From Altererythrobacter sp. CAU 1644 (GTDB lineage: Bacteria; Pseudomonadota; Alphaproteobacteria; Sphingomonadales; Sphingomonadaceae), in assembly GCF_029623755.1 (NCBI RefSeq), contig NZ_CP121106.1:1871001-1935000 (forward strand): DNA of 64,000 bases, written 5' to 3'. The position numbers and the translations under genes are program-made. Shown one piece after another: positions 18,085-26,767 of the stretch. The notes below the pieces were generated by a model. It saw only the letters and a list, made by a program, of their open reading frames with translations. It was not told the origin of the DNA and made no database searches. The stretch's first letter is position 1, and every line of letters begins with the position of its first letter.

Positions 18085-18666
18085 CTAGAGGTCCTCGGCC
18101 TTCATCCGGAAAATGGGGGTGTGCGGCTGATAGGCGGCCATCTTCTCGAGCAGGTCCGACATCTTGTCGGCCGCGATCAGGATGTTCTGGTGCGCGGGGC
18201 GGACGAAGCCGACATCGGCCATCTTGCGATTGAAGGCGATCAGCTCGTCAAAAAAGCCGAAGGCGTTGAGCAGGCCGACTGGGTTGGAATGATAGCCGAG
18301 CTGCGCCCAGCTGATCGCTTCCCACAGCTCGTCCATCGTGCCGACGCCGCCGGGAATGGTGATGAAACCGTCCGACAAATCGGTGAACATCTGCTTGCGC
18401 TCATGCATGCCGGACACGGTATAGAGCTCGGTGCAGTCTTGGTTGGCCACCTCGCTGTTGGCGAGCGCATCGGGGATCACCCCGATCACTTCGCCGCCTG
18501 CCTCGAGCGCGCCGCTGGCGACTGCGCCCATCAGGCCGAGCCGGCCCCCGCCATAGACGACACCGATGCCGCGCGAGGCGAGCGATATGCCCACCTGGCG
18601 GGCGAGCTTGAGATAGCGCGGATCCTCGGGCGACGCCGATCCGCAATAGACAGCTAGACGTTTCAT
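18085..18666 (-). CDS. LOG-family Rossmann-fold protein (TIGR00730)
   Basis: A 193-residue lysine-decarboxylase-like fold protein with the nucleotide-binding and catalytic signature 'PGGVGTMDELWEAISW'. Proteins of this family in plants and bacteria cleave cytokinin riboside 5'-monophosphates; many bacterial members act on AMP-like nucleotides. It overlaps the end of crtI by four bases (ATGA) and abuts crtB, so it is expressed with carotenoid enzymes, although no carotenoid role is known for the family. Confidence 0.9.
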   Translation of the reverse strand: MKRLAVYCGSASPEDPRYLKLARQVGISLASRGIGVVYGGGRLGLMGAVASGALEAGGEVIGVIPDALANSEVANQDCTELYTVSGMHERKQMFTDLSDGFITIPGGVGTMDELWEAISWAQLGYHSNPVGLLNAFGFFDELIAFNRKMADVGFVRPAHQNILIAADKMSDLLEKMAAYQPHTPIFRMKAEDL

Positions 18667-20231
18667 GCTGGCCCCTTGGCAGCGAGATCCTGCAGCATCA
18701 ATCCCGCAGTTGCCTTTGCGCTCCCGACCACGCCAGGAATTCCTGCACCGGGGTGCGTTCCGGCCCCCACGAGGTAGAAATTCTCGATAACGTCGTCGCG
18801 GTTGTGGCCGCGGAACCAGGCGCTTTGCGTGAGCAGCGGTTCGAGGCTGAAGGCGCTGCCGACATGGGCGTTGAGATCGTGGCTGAAATCCTTGGGCGCA
18901 TAGTGGAACTTGGTGACGATGCGGTCGTGGATGTCGGGGATCAGCCGCCGCCCGACCTCGTCGAGGATGCGCTTCTCCAGCATCGGGCCGATCTGGTCCC
19001 AGTCGATCGCCAGCTTGCCCATATGGGCGACGGGGACGAGCGCGTAGAAAGTGCTCTTGCCCTTGGGTGCCATGCTCGGATCGGTCACGGTGGGATGGTG
19101 CAGGTAGATCGAGAAATCGGCCGGCAGCACGCCGTGATCATAGATGTCCTCGAGCAGGCCCTGGTAGCGCGGGCCGAACAGGATCATGTGATGCGGAATG
19201 CCGGGCCAGGTCCCCTCGAGCCCGAAATGCACCACGAACAGCGACGGGCTGAAGCTCTTCTTGGACAGCGAGTGGGCGTAATCGTCACCCCGCTTGGTGC
19301 CGCGCAACAGGTCGCGATAGGTGTGCATGATATCGGCATTGGATGCGATCGCGTCGAACCGCTCCTTCCAGCCGCTCTGCGTTTCGACCTCGGTCGCGTG
19401 GCTGCCGATCGTGTGAAGCCGCACTACCGGGTCGCCGATCCGCGAGGTGCCGCCGAGCCGTTCGAAATGGCGCAGCATGCCGGCGACGAGGCGATTGGTG
19501 CCGCCGCGCGCCCACCACACGCCGCCATCTTTCTCGAGCTTGTGGATCAGCGCGTAGATCGCGCTGGTCTTCATCGGATTGCCGCCGACCAGTAGCGTGT
19601 GGAAGGAGAGCGCCTCGCGCAGCTTCTCGCTCTGTACGAAGCTCGACACCATCGAATAGACGCTGCGCCAGGCCTGTTTCTTGGCCAGCGCGGGGGCCGC
19701 CTTGAGCATCGACTTGAAGTCGAGGAAGGGCACGTGGCCCAGCTTGACGTAGCCTTCGCGATAGACCCCTTCCGAATATTCGAGGAAGCGCTGGTAGCCC
19801 GCGACATCCTCGGGGTTCAGTTTGGCGATCTCGGCGAAGAGCTGGTCCTCGTCGTTCGAATAGTCGAAATTGACCCCATCGGGCCAGTTGAGCCGGTAGA
19901 AGGGCATGACCTTCATCAGCTCGACGTCTTCGCCCATGTCGTGCCCGGAAAGCTGCCACAGCTCCTTGAGGCAATTGGGATCGGTGATGACCGTCGGGCC
20001 GGCATCGAAAGTGAATCCGTCCCGCTCCCAGAAATAGGCGCGGCCGCCGGGCTTGTCGCGTGCCTCGATCAGCGTGGTTGCGATCCCCGCGGACTGGAGC
20101 CTGATCGCGAGCGCGAGCCCGCCAAACCCGGCGCCAATGACACAGGCACGCTTGCCCTCGTAGGCGGAGCGGTCGCCCGAAATCTCGCCCGACGCGCTCG
20201 TCTGCAAAAGGCTGGCTGGTGTCGTGGTCAT
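18663..20231 (-). CDS. crtI: Phytoene desaturase
   Basis: A 522-residue FAD-dependent desaturase turning phytoene into lycopene. N-terminal dinucleotide motif 'VIGAGFGGLALAIRLQSAG', then 'ARDKPGGRAYFWERDGF', and the C-terminal FAD motif 'GAGTHPGAGIPGV' typical of CrtI. ATG 20231 overlaps the crtY stop (ATGA). The stop overlaps the LOG gene start. A longer reading to 20747 lies within crtY and is not a gene. Confidence 0.97.
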   Translation of the reverse strand: MTTTPASLLQTSASGEISGDRSAYEGKRACVIGAGFGGLALAIRLQSAGIATTLIEARDKPGGRAYFWERDGFTFDAGPTVITDPNCLKELWQLSGHDMGEDVELMKVMPFYRLNWPDGVNFDYSNDEDQLFAEIAKLNPEDVAGYQRFLEYSEGVYREGYVKLGHVPFLDFKSMLKAAPALAKKQAWRSVYSMVSSFVQSEKLREALSFHTLLVGGNPMKTSAIYALIHKLEKDGGVWWARGGTNRLVAGMLRHFERLGGTSRIGDPVVRLHTIGSHATEVETQSGWKERFDAIASNADIMHTYRDLLRGTKRGDDYAHSLSKKSFSPSLFVVHFGLEGTWPGIPHHMILFGPRYQGLLEDIYDHGVLPADFSIYLHHPTVTDPSMAPKGKSTFYALVPVAHMGKLAIDWDQIGPMLEKRILDEVGRRLIPDIHDRIVTKFHYAPKDFSHDLNAHVGSAFSLEPLLTQSAWFRGHNRDDVIENFYLVGAGTHPGAGIPGVVGSAKATAGLMLQDLAAKGPA

Positions 20232-21436
20232 GCTACCCTGTTCTCGCTTAACGGTTGGCCGCGCGACGAAAGCGCGGCCAGTGCTGGCCCAACAGCTACG
20301 GGCGGTTTCCCGCAAAGGATGCGCAGCTTGTCGGTGCGCGTCGAGCGCGCGGCGTAGAAGCGTTCGATGAGACTTTCGGGCAGCTTGTAGAACCTTTCGA
20401 AGATATCGCGGCGGCGATGCGGTTCCGCCGCCTGGAAGAGCATCCGCGCGAGCCTGCGATAGAACCCGGTCCTCCCCCAATGCCGGCGCGCCCGCGCTTC
20501 GCAGAAAGCCGCAAGTTGCGCGCCTGTCAAATCGACCTCGCGGGCGATGGCGAGCGCGTTCTCGACGGCGATGGGCACGGTGTAGCTCGTCAGCGGGTGC
20601 GAGAACCCGCCGCGTGCGCCTGCCACGGCGACGCCGGGAATGGCGATGCTGCGCTGGTAGGCGCGGAAATCGCCGCCGCTCATCACGGGCAGCACACCGG
20701 TCTCCCCGCCGACTATCTCGGCATCCTGCCAGCCGCCGCGGCGGCAATAGGCGTCGATGCGAGACGATAGCGCGCTGCGATCGAGCGCGGGGTCATCGGC
20801 GTAATAGGTGTCCTCGATAAACAGGTCGTGCGCCGCCAACGGCAGCACGTAGACGAAGCGGTAGGCGCCGCCGTTTCCGGCAGGGGCAAGCTGGTCAAGC
20901 GCTGCGTCCATGATCACGGGCCGGTCGATCCCGTGCGGCTCCGCCAGCCGGATATGGCGCCCCATGAACACCTGCCAGCCGCCGTTAAGATGCGGGCTCG
21001 GTACAAAGAGGCGGCAATCGATCACTGCGCGCGCCGGTATCCGCTCGCCGCTTGCCAGCGTCACCCCCTCGGCGTCGAGCGCTGTCGCCTCGGTCTTGAG
21101 GCGTACGGACTCGGGCGGGAGCAGCCGCATCAGGCCCTTGTGAAACTCGCTGCTTGCCAGCGAGCGGTAGGGTGTCGAGAGGCTGCGATGATAGCTCGGG
21201 AAGGCGACCTTGTAGCCCTTGTCCCATTCGGCCTGGCGGAAAGTTTCGAGCAGGGCCTGCCCATCGTCCGACAGGTCGTTCGCGAACCAGCTCCAGCGAT
21301 GATTTCCCCCCAGCACGTCGCCGCTTTCGATCAGCGCGAGGCGCAATTCGGGGCGCTGGCGATAGAGCGCGAGCGCGATCAGCCCACCGGCCAGTCCGCC
21401 CCCCACTATTGCCACATCGATCATGCGCCCGTTCAT
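20228..21436 (-). CDS. crtY: Lycopene beta-cyclase
   Basis: A 402-residue flavoprotein cyclising lycopene to beta-carotene. It shows the dinucleotide motif 'VAIVGGGLAGGLIALAL', 'NHRWSWFANDL', 'FIEDTYYAD' and 'GARGGFSHPLTSYTVP', all characteristic of bacterial CrtY. ATG 21436 follows AAAGGCG. First gene of the crt operon, divergent from a mipA-like gene across 137 bp. Together with crtI and crtB it would give beta-carotene; hydroxylase or ketolase genes are not in the window. Confidence 0.95.
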   Translation of the reverse strand: MNGRMIDVAIVGGGLAGGLIALALYRQRPELRLALIESGDVLGGNHRWSWFANDLSDDGQALLETFRQAEWDKGYKVAFPSYHRSLSTPYRSLASSEFHKGLMRLLPPESVRLKTEATALDAEGVTLASGERIPARAVIDCRLFVPSPHLNGGWQVFMGRHIRLAEPHGIDRPVIMDAALDQLAPAGNGGAYRFVYVLPLAAHDLFIEDTYYADDPALDRSALSSRIDAYCRRGGWQDAEIVGGETGVLPVMSGGDFRAYQRSIAIPGVAVAGARGGFSHPLTSYTVPIAVENALAIAREVDLTGAQLAAFCEARARRHWGRTGFYRRLARMLFQAAEPHRRRDIFERFYKLPESLIERFYAARSTRTDKLRILCGKPPVAVGPALAALSSRGQPLSENRVA

Positions 21437-21573
21437 TGCGCCTTTGCCTAGGGCAGAGGAGAGGCGGGAGCAATCTTTGACGCTGGACAAAGCGCGGGAC
21501 CGCGCAATCGACAATAATTGGAACGGCAACCCTCGATCGCTGGTTACATGGTAGCCAACGTAAGGAAATCTTG

Positions 21574-22440
21574 ATGAAAAGTGCCATTCTCGCCAGTGCA
21601 TTCGCCTGCGCCATCGCCGTCACCCCGACCGGGGCGCTCGCGCAAGGGGGCGAAGGGGGTCCGCCGCCCTACATTGCGGCCGAGAATGTGTTCGACGGCG
21701 ATTGGCTGCGCGTCGGGGTCGGCGCCGGTATCGGCCCGAGCTACGATGGATCGGACGATTATGCCGTTTTCCCCGCGCCGATCATCCAGGGCAGCCTTGG
21801 CGGGGTCGACATCAACACCCGCCCGGCGGGACTGGCGCTCGACTTCATCCCCGATTCACGGGAGGGGCCGAACTTCGCCCTGGGCCCCACCTTCAGGCTG
21901 CGCAGCGATCGCGCCGACAACATCAAGGATGACGTGGTGAAGCTGGCGGGCGAACTCGATCGCGCGTTCGAGATCGGAATTGCCGCCGGGATCAGCCTGC
22001 CAGGAACGCTCAATCCGCGCGACAGCCTGAGCTTCAATGTCGATGCGCGCTGGGACGTTGCCGGAGCGCACGAGGGGATGGTGATCGAACCCAACGTGAC
22101 CTACTTCACGCCGCTCGACCGCGGCACCGCACTCTCGCTGTCGCTGGGCGCCGAATTCGTCGATGACGATTACGCCGGCTATTACTACTCGGTCAGTCCC
22201 GCCCAGAGCCTTGCCAGTGGCCTGCCGGAATATACCGCCGATGGCGGCCTCAACAGCCTTGGCGCCAACATGCTGCTGGCGGTCGATCTCGACGGGAATG
22301 CGATCAATGGCGGTCTGGCAATCGTGGTGATCGGCGGATATTCGCGCTTGCTGGGCGACGCCAAGCGCACGCCTTATACCTCGATCCGCGGCAGCGCCGA
22401 CCAATTCTTTGGGGCAGTTGGGATCGGCTACACCTTCTGA
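21574..22440 (+). CDS. MipA/OmpV-family outer-membrane protein
   Basis: A 288-residue beta-barrel protein with a signal peptide ('TPTGALAQ' cleavage region), the MipA segment 'GVGAGIGPSYDGSDDYAVFP' and a C-terminal aromatic 'IGYTF'. MipA/OmpV proteins are outer-membrane scaffolding or porin-like proteins. ATG 21574 follows TAAGGA; the TTG just before it is not needed. A near-perfect inverted repeat (TGGTTAC-ATG-GTAGCCA, 21541-21557) sits 17 bp ahead of the start, a possible operator. Confidence 0.9.
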   Translation: MKSAILASAFACAIAVTPTGALAQGGEGGPPPYIAAENVFDGDWLRVGVGAGIGPSYDGSDDYAVFPAPIIQGSLGGVDINTRPAGLALDFIPDSREGPNFALGPTFRLRSDRADNIKDDVVKLAGELDRAFEIGIAAGISLPGTLNPRDSLSFNVDARWDVAGAHEGMVIEPNVTYFTPLDRGTALSLSLGAEFVDDDYAGYYYSVSPAQSLASGLPEYTADGGLNSLGANMLLAVDLDGNAINGGLAIVVIGGYSRLLGDAKRTPYTSIRGSADQFFGAVGIGYTF

Positions 22441-22519
22441 TCCCGGTGCTCAGCTAGCCCTTGCGCCGCTCGCCTTCGCGGCGCATCACTTCCACCGATT
22501 CTAGGGGGGAACAGCCGAC

Positions 22520-23794
22520 ATGAAGTTCAAGCCCATGCTTGCCGCCGCTGCCGCACTGATCGCGGCACCTGCGCTGGCGGATACCACCGTCATCCACGCC
22601 GGCTCGGTCATCACCGATGCGTCCGGCCAGCCAAGCGGGCCGGCGACCATCACGGTGACCGACGGGCGAATCGTAAGCATCGAGGACGGATTCCAGCCGA
22701 CGCCCGAGGGCGCCGAGATGATCCACCTGCCCGATCATACCGTGCTGCCCGGGCTGATCGACCTCCACACGCATCTGTCCGGTGATCCCAGCGGCGAATT
22801 CTGGCGCGCGGCGGTCGACTCGCCCGAATGGTACACGCTGCTCGCGGCCAAGAATGCCCGGCTGACTGCGCTTGCGGGTTTCACCACGGTGCGCGATCTT
22901 GGCTCGCGCAGCGACCAGGTAACGCAGGCCCTGCGCAGGGCGACCGCCGACGGCGTGGTGTCTGGGCCGAGGGTCGTCACCTCGGCGCGGACAATTTCCA
23001 TCGTCGGAGGTCACGGCCAACAGACCAACGGGTTCAATCGCGAAACCAGCGAGGCGCTGGACTCGGGCTTCACCTGCACCGGCACGGTCGAGTGTGCCGA
23101 GAAGGTTCGCCAGGCCTCCAAATACGGCGCCGATCTGATCAAGATCACCGCCACTGGCGGCGTGCTGAGCCAGCAGGGCAGGGGCCTCGAGGCGCATTTC
23201 AGCGATGCCGAAATGAAGGCGATCGCCGACACGGCGAAATCGCTTGGCCTCAAGGTTGCGGCCCATGCGCATGGCGCGCGCGGGATCGAGTCGGCCGCGC
23301 GAGCAGGCGTGCAGACGATCGAACACGGCACCTATATCGACGAAGCCGCTGCCAAGGCCATGCGCGAGAATGGCACGGTGCTGATCCCGACCCTGATGGC
23401 GTTTCAGGGGATCAAGGAAAATCTCGGCAAGGGCTTCTACACGCCGGTGGTCGAGGAGAAGATCCGCGCGGTCAGCGCCTATGCCGAGAGCATCGTCGAG
23501 CGCGCACGCAAATGGGGTGTGAAGACAGCATTCGGCACCGATGCTGGGGTCTTCCCGCATGGCGAGAATGCCGGTGAACTGGCGCTGATGCGCAAGGGCG
23601 GGATGAGTGACCGCGAAGTGCTGGCCAGCGCAACCACCGGCGCGGCGGCAGTGCTGGGGCTGGATAACGAGATCGGGCGCCTCGCGCCGGGCTATTCGGC
23701 AGATATCATCGCGGTGAAGGGCGATCCGCTGGCCGATGTCGCGGTGCTCGAAAAGGTCGAGTTCGTGATGGTTCGGGGGCGGGTGATCGAGTGA
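22520..23794 (+). CDS. Secreted amidohydrolase (imidazolonepropionase/Xaa-Pro dipeptidase-like)
   Basis: A 424-residue metal-dependent hydrolase with a signal peptide ('LIAAPALA'). The amidohydrolase ligands are in order: 'DLHTHLSGD', carbamylable lysine region 'LIKITATGG', 'AAHAHGARG', 'TIEHGTYID' and 'FGTDAGVFPHG'. This is the secreted amidohydrolase group often found as prolidase-like enzymes acting on dipeptides or their derivatives. GTGA overlap with the next gene suggests an operon with the MBL-fold protein. Confidence 0.92.
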   Translation: MKFKPMLAAAAALIAAPALADTTVIHAGSVITDASGQPSGPATITVTDGRIVSIEDGFQPTPEGAEMIHLPDHTVLPGLIDLHTHLSGDPSGEFWRAAVDSPEWYTLLAAKNARLTALAGFTTVRDLGSRSDQVTQALRRATADGVVSGPRVVTSARTISIVGGHGQQTNGFNRETSEALDSGFTCTGTVECAEKVRQASKYGADLIKITATGGVLSQQGRGLEAHFSDAEMKAIADTAKSLGLKVAAHAHGARGIESAARAGVQTIEHGTYIDEAAAKAMRENGTVLIPTLMAFQGIKENLGKGFYTPVVEEKIRAVSAYAESIVERARKWGVKTAFGTDAGVFPHGENAGELALMRKGGMSDREVLASATTGAAAVLGLDNEIGRLAPGYSADIIAVKGDPLADVAVLEKVEFVMVRGRVIE

Positions 23795-24714
23795 GCCTGC
23801 TTGCCTTCGCGCTCGCCGCGGCGGGGGTGCCCGCAGATGTCGTCCCGGCGAAATGCCAGCGCGAACTGGTCGTGCTCGGCGCTGGCCAGGATGCCGGCGC
23901 TCCACAGATCGGCAATGCCCGGGATGCTGGCCCACGCCTGTTGCCTAGCTCGCTCGCGCTGATCGATCGGACCGAGGGCAAGCGCTACCTCTTCGATGCG
24001 ACCCCCGCGATTACCGAGCAATTGGCCATGCTCGACGCGATCGCGCCGCCAAAAGGCGGGCTGGGCATCGACGGAATCTTCCTCACCCATGCGCATATCG
24101 GGCATTACCTCGGGCTGGCGTGGCTCGGGCGCGAGGCGGCCGGCGCCAAAGGCGTGCCGGTCTATGCCATGCCGCGCATGGCGGGATTCCTGCGTAGCAA
24201 TGGTCCGTGGAGCCAGTTGGTCGAGTTGGGCAATATCTCCATCAAGGCGATGGAGCCCGACCTCCCGATAATTCTGGCCGAAGGCTCGATGGTCGCAGGA
24301 CTGCGTGTTCCCCATCGTGACGAATATTCGGAAACTGTCGGATTTGCCGTGACCCACCCGTACAGCGGCAAGTTTCTCTACATCCCCGATATCGACAGCT
24401 GGGAAGAATGGGAGATGCTGGCCGACGATCCGTTTCCAGGCGTAATCGAGCGGCTCGATTACGTGTTTCTCGACGCGACCTTCTGGGATGACAACGAACT
24501 GCCCGGCCGCGACATGTCCGAAATCCCTCACCCTCGCGTGACCGAAACGATGGACATGCTGCAGGACTTGCCGCCCGCGCAGCGCGCCAAGGTCCATTTC
24601 ATCCATTATAACCACACCAACCCGATCCGCGATCCGGCCAGTGCCGAGAGTCGCACGGTGACAGAGCGGGGCTTCAAGGTAGCGCGCGGGGGCGATCGAT
24701 TGTGCCTTGATTGA
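23791..24714 (+). CDS. PqqB-like metallo-beta-lactamase-fold hydrolase
   Basis: A 307-residue protein with a short signal-like N-terminus, 'LVVLGAGQDAGAPQIG' and the metal motif 'FLTHAHIGHYLGL', which is the PqqB-type variant of HxHxDH (Asp replaced by Gly). 'LDATFWDDNELPGRD' also matches PqqB-like proteins. No pqqA/C/D/E genes are nearby, so it is probably not a PQQ biosynthesis enzyme but an exported hydrolase co-expressed with the amidohydrolase. Start GTG overlaps the previous stop. Confidence 0.85.
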   Translation: MSLLAFALAAAGVPADVVPAKCQRELVVLGAGQDAGAPQIGNARDAGPRLLPSSLALIDRTEGKRYLFDATPAITEQLAMLDAIAPPKGGLGIDGIFLTHAHIGHYLGLAWLGREAAGAKGVPVYAMPRMAGFLRSNGPWSQLVELGNISIKAMEPDLPIILAEGSMVAGLRVPHRDEYSETVGFAVTHPYSGKFLYIPDIDSWEEWEMLADDPFPGVIERLDYVFLDATFWDDNELPGRDMSEIPHPRVTETMDMLQDLPPAQRAKVHFIHYNHTNPIRDPASAESRTVTERGFKVARGGDRLCLD

Positions 24715-24849
24715 GCGCGGTCTGGGCGTTCATCGAACAGCCATGCCCATTCGCAGAGCATTTGCAGGATATCGGCCAGCCGCTCGCTAGCGGGCATCAT
24801 CCAAATTTTCGTGGCTGCGTGACAGCCGCTCACATCCAGGGACTAATCC

Positions 24850-26673
24850 ATGACTTTCATTCGCAAAGCCCTTCTCGCAAGTGCAGCCCTGGCGCTGCCT
24901 GCCGCCCCGGCGCTGGCCGACCATCATGCCGAGGCAGCCGCAGAGGCGGTCGAGCCGCAGACCGAGCGCGACAAGCTTTTCGCGCTGTTCGAAGAGTCGA
25001 ACGAGCGCAGCCTCGAGCTCAATCCGCTATCGCGCATCTTTCGCGGGGATTCGGAAGGCGCCGACCGGCTGGGCGACTATCTGACCGACTCCTATTTCCT
25101 CGCCGGACGGCTCGACACCCAGCTCAATCTCGCGATGCTGGCGCAGATCGATCGCAGCAAGCTCGATCCGACCGACCAGCTTGCCTACGATGTGTTCAAG
25201 TATAACGAGGAACAATCGCTCGCCGGCAGTACCGACGAGATCCGCGCGCTGACCGAAGTCCGCCCGGTCGATCACTTCTCCGGTTTCCATACCTTCTACC
25301 CGAATTTCTCCAGTGGGAAGGGCGCCGCCCCGTTCAAGACCGTCGCCAATTACGAAGACAATCTCAGCCGTCACGACGACTACATTGCCTATAACGACCG
25401 GGCGATCGCCCGTTTTCGCGAAGGCATGGAGAGCGGAGTGCTGGAAACCAGCCTGACGATCGGGATCGTGATCGAGCAGCTGACGACCCAGATCGACACG
25501 CCGCTGGAGGATTCCCAGTTCATGGGGCCGACGACCATGTTTCCGGCGGATTTCTCCGACGCCGACAAGGCGCGTCTGACCGCAGCCTATCGCGCTAAGA
25601 CCGAGGAGCTTTATGCCTCGCATCGCCGCCTGCGCGATTTCCTGCGCGACGAATATCTGCCGGTCGCCCGCGACAGCATCGGCCTCAGCCAGATGAAGGG
25701 CGGCGACAAGCTCTATGCCCAGATGATCGAGCAGACGACGACGCTGCCTCTGACGGCCGATTACCTGCACGATCTCGGCCTCAGCGAAGTGGCGCGGATC
25801 AAGAGCGAGCTTGAAAAGATCAGGGTCGAGACGGGCTTTGCCGGGACGCTCAACGAGTTCTTCGAATTCGTTCGCACCGATGCGCAGTTCAAGCCGGAAA
25901 GCCGCGAGGCGCTGACCCAGACCTATTACGACATCGGCAAGCAGGTCGATGCCAAGATCGGCGACTACTTCTCGCTGCTGCCCAAATCCGAACTCAAGAT
26001 CGAACCTTACGACCCCTCGATCGAGCAGTTCCAGGCCGGTGGCTCCTACCGCTCGGGAACGCCGGACGGATCGCGGCCCGGCGTCTTCTATTTCAACGCC
26101 TACGACCTGCCCAGCCGCCTGACGACCGGCAACATGACGCTCTATCTGCACGAAGGCGCGCCGGGGCACCATTTCCAGATCAGCCTCGCGCAGGAAAACG
26201 AGGCGCTGCCCGCCTTCATGCGCTTCGGCGGCACCACCGCCTTCATCGAGGGCTGGGCGCTCTATGCCGAGACGCTCGGCTACGAGATGGGCTTCTTCGA
26301 AGATCCGTGGAATCGCTACGGTACGCTGCAGGACGAGCAACTGCGCGCGATGCGGCTGGTGGTCGATACCGGCATTCACGCCAAGGGCTGGACTCGCCAG
26401 CAGGCGGTGGATTTCATGCTCGAGAACTCGGGCATGACCCGCACCGAGGTGGTCGCCGAAGTCGATCGTTACATCGCGATTCCCTCGCAGGCGCTGGGCT
26501 ACAAGGTGGGCGCGCTCAAGATCCAGGAACTGCGCGAGCGTGCGTCCAAGGCACTGGGCAAGGATTTCGATATTCGCGAATTCCACGCGCAGGTCCTCAA
26601 CACCGGCGGACTGCCGCTGGCGGTGCTCGAAGCGAAGATCGATCGCTGGATCGCGGAGCAGAAGGGCGCCTGA
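24850..26673 (+). CDS. DUF885-family secreted metallopeptidase-like protein
   Basis: A 607-residue protein with a signal peptide ('LPAAPALADH'). The diagnostic segment is 'LHEGAPGHHFQISLAQE' (an HExxxGHH variant of a zinc site) followed by 'FIEGWALYAETLG', giving H, H and E ligands as in gluzincins. DUF885 proteins are common in sphingomonads and xanthomonads and are thought to be peptidases. Third of a run of exported hydrolases on the plus strand; 135 bp separate it from the previous gene, so it likely has its own promoter. Confidence 0.92.
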   Translation: MTFIRKALLASAALALPAAPALADHHAEAAAEAVEPQTERDKLFALFEESNERSLELNPLSRIFRGDSEGADRLGDYLTDSYFLAGRLDTQLNLAMLAQIDRSKLDPTDQLAYDVFKYNEEQSLAGSTDEIRALTEVRPVDHFSGFHTFYPNFSSGKGAAPFKTVANYEDNLSRHDDYIAYNDRAIARFREGMESGVLETSLTIGIVIEQLTTQIDTPLEDSQFMGPTTMFPADFSDADKARLTAAYRAKTEELYASHRRLRDFLRDEYLPVARDSIGLSQMKGGDKLYAQMIEQTTTLPLTADYLHDLGLSEVARIKSELEKIRVETGFAGTLNEFFEFVRTDAQFKPESREALTQTYYDIGKQVDAKIGDYFSLLPKSELKIEPYDPSIEQFQAGGSYRSGTPDGSRPGVFYFNAYDLPSRLTTGNMTLYLHEGAPGHHFQISLAQENEALPAFMRFGGTTAFIEGWALYAETLGYEMGFFEDPWNRYGTLQDEQLRAMRLVVDTGIHAKGWTRQQAVDFMLENSGMTRTEVVAEVDRYIAIPSQALGYKVGALKIQELRERASKALGKDFDIREFHAQVLNTGGLPLAVLEAKIDRWIAEQKGA

Positions 26674-26767
26674 CGCTACGGCAAGCTTGAGTTCCTGACC
26701 CTCGCTGGACAAGTGTCCCGGCGAGGGGCAGTCTCTCCCCGATCGATTGGCGAAGGGGAGAGTCGCT

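Noticed and set aside
21520..21545. Possible EcfG-type promoter (GGAAC-N17-GGTT) before the mipA-like gene
   Set aside because: The -10 element differs from the usual CGTT and the match is too short to support a stress-sigma promoter.
22454..23935. A 493-codon minus-strand frame over the amidohydrolase
   Set aside because: No start context and no domain; the opposite strand has a clear enzyme with signal peptide.
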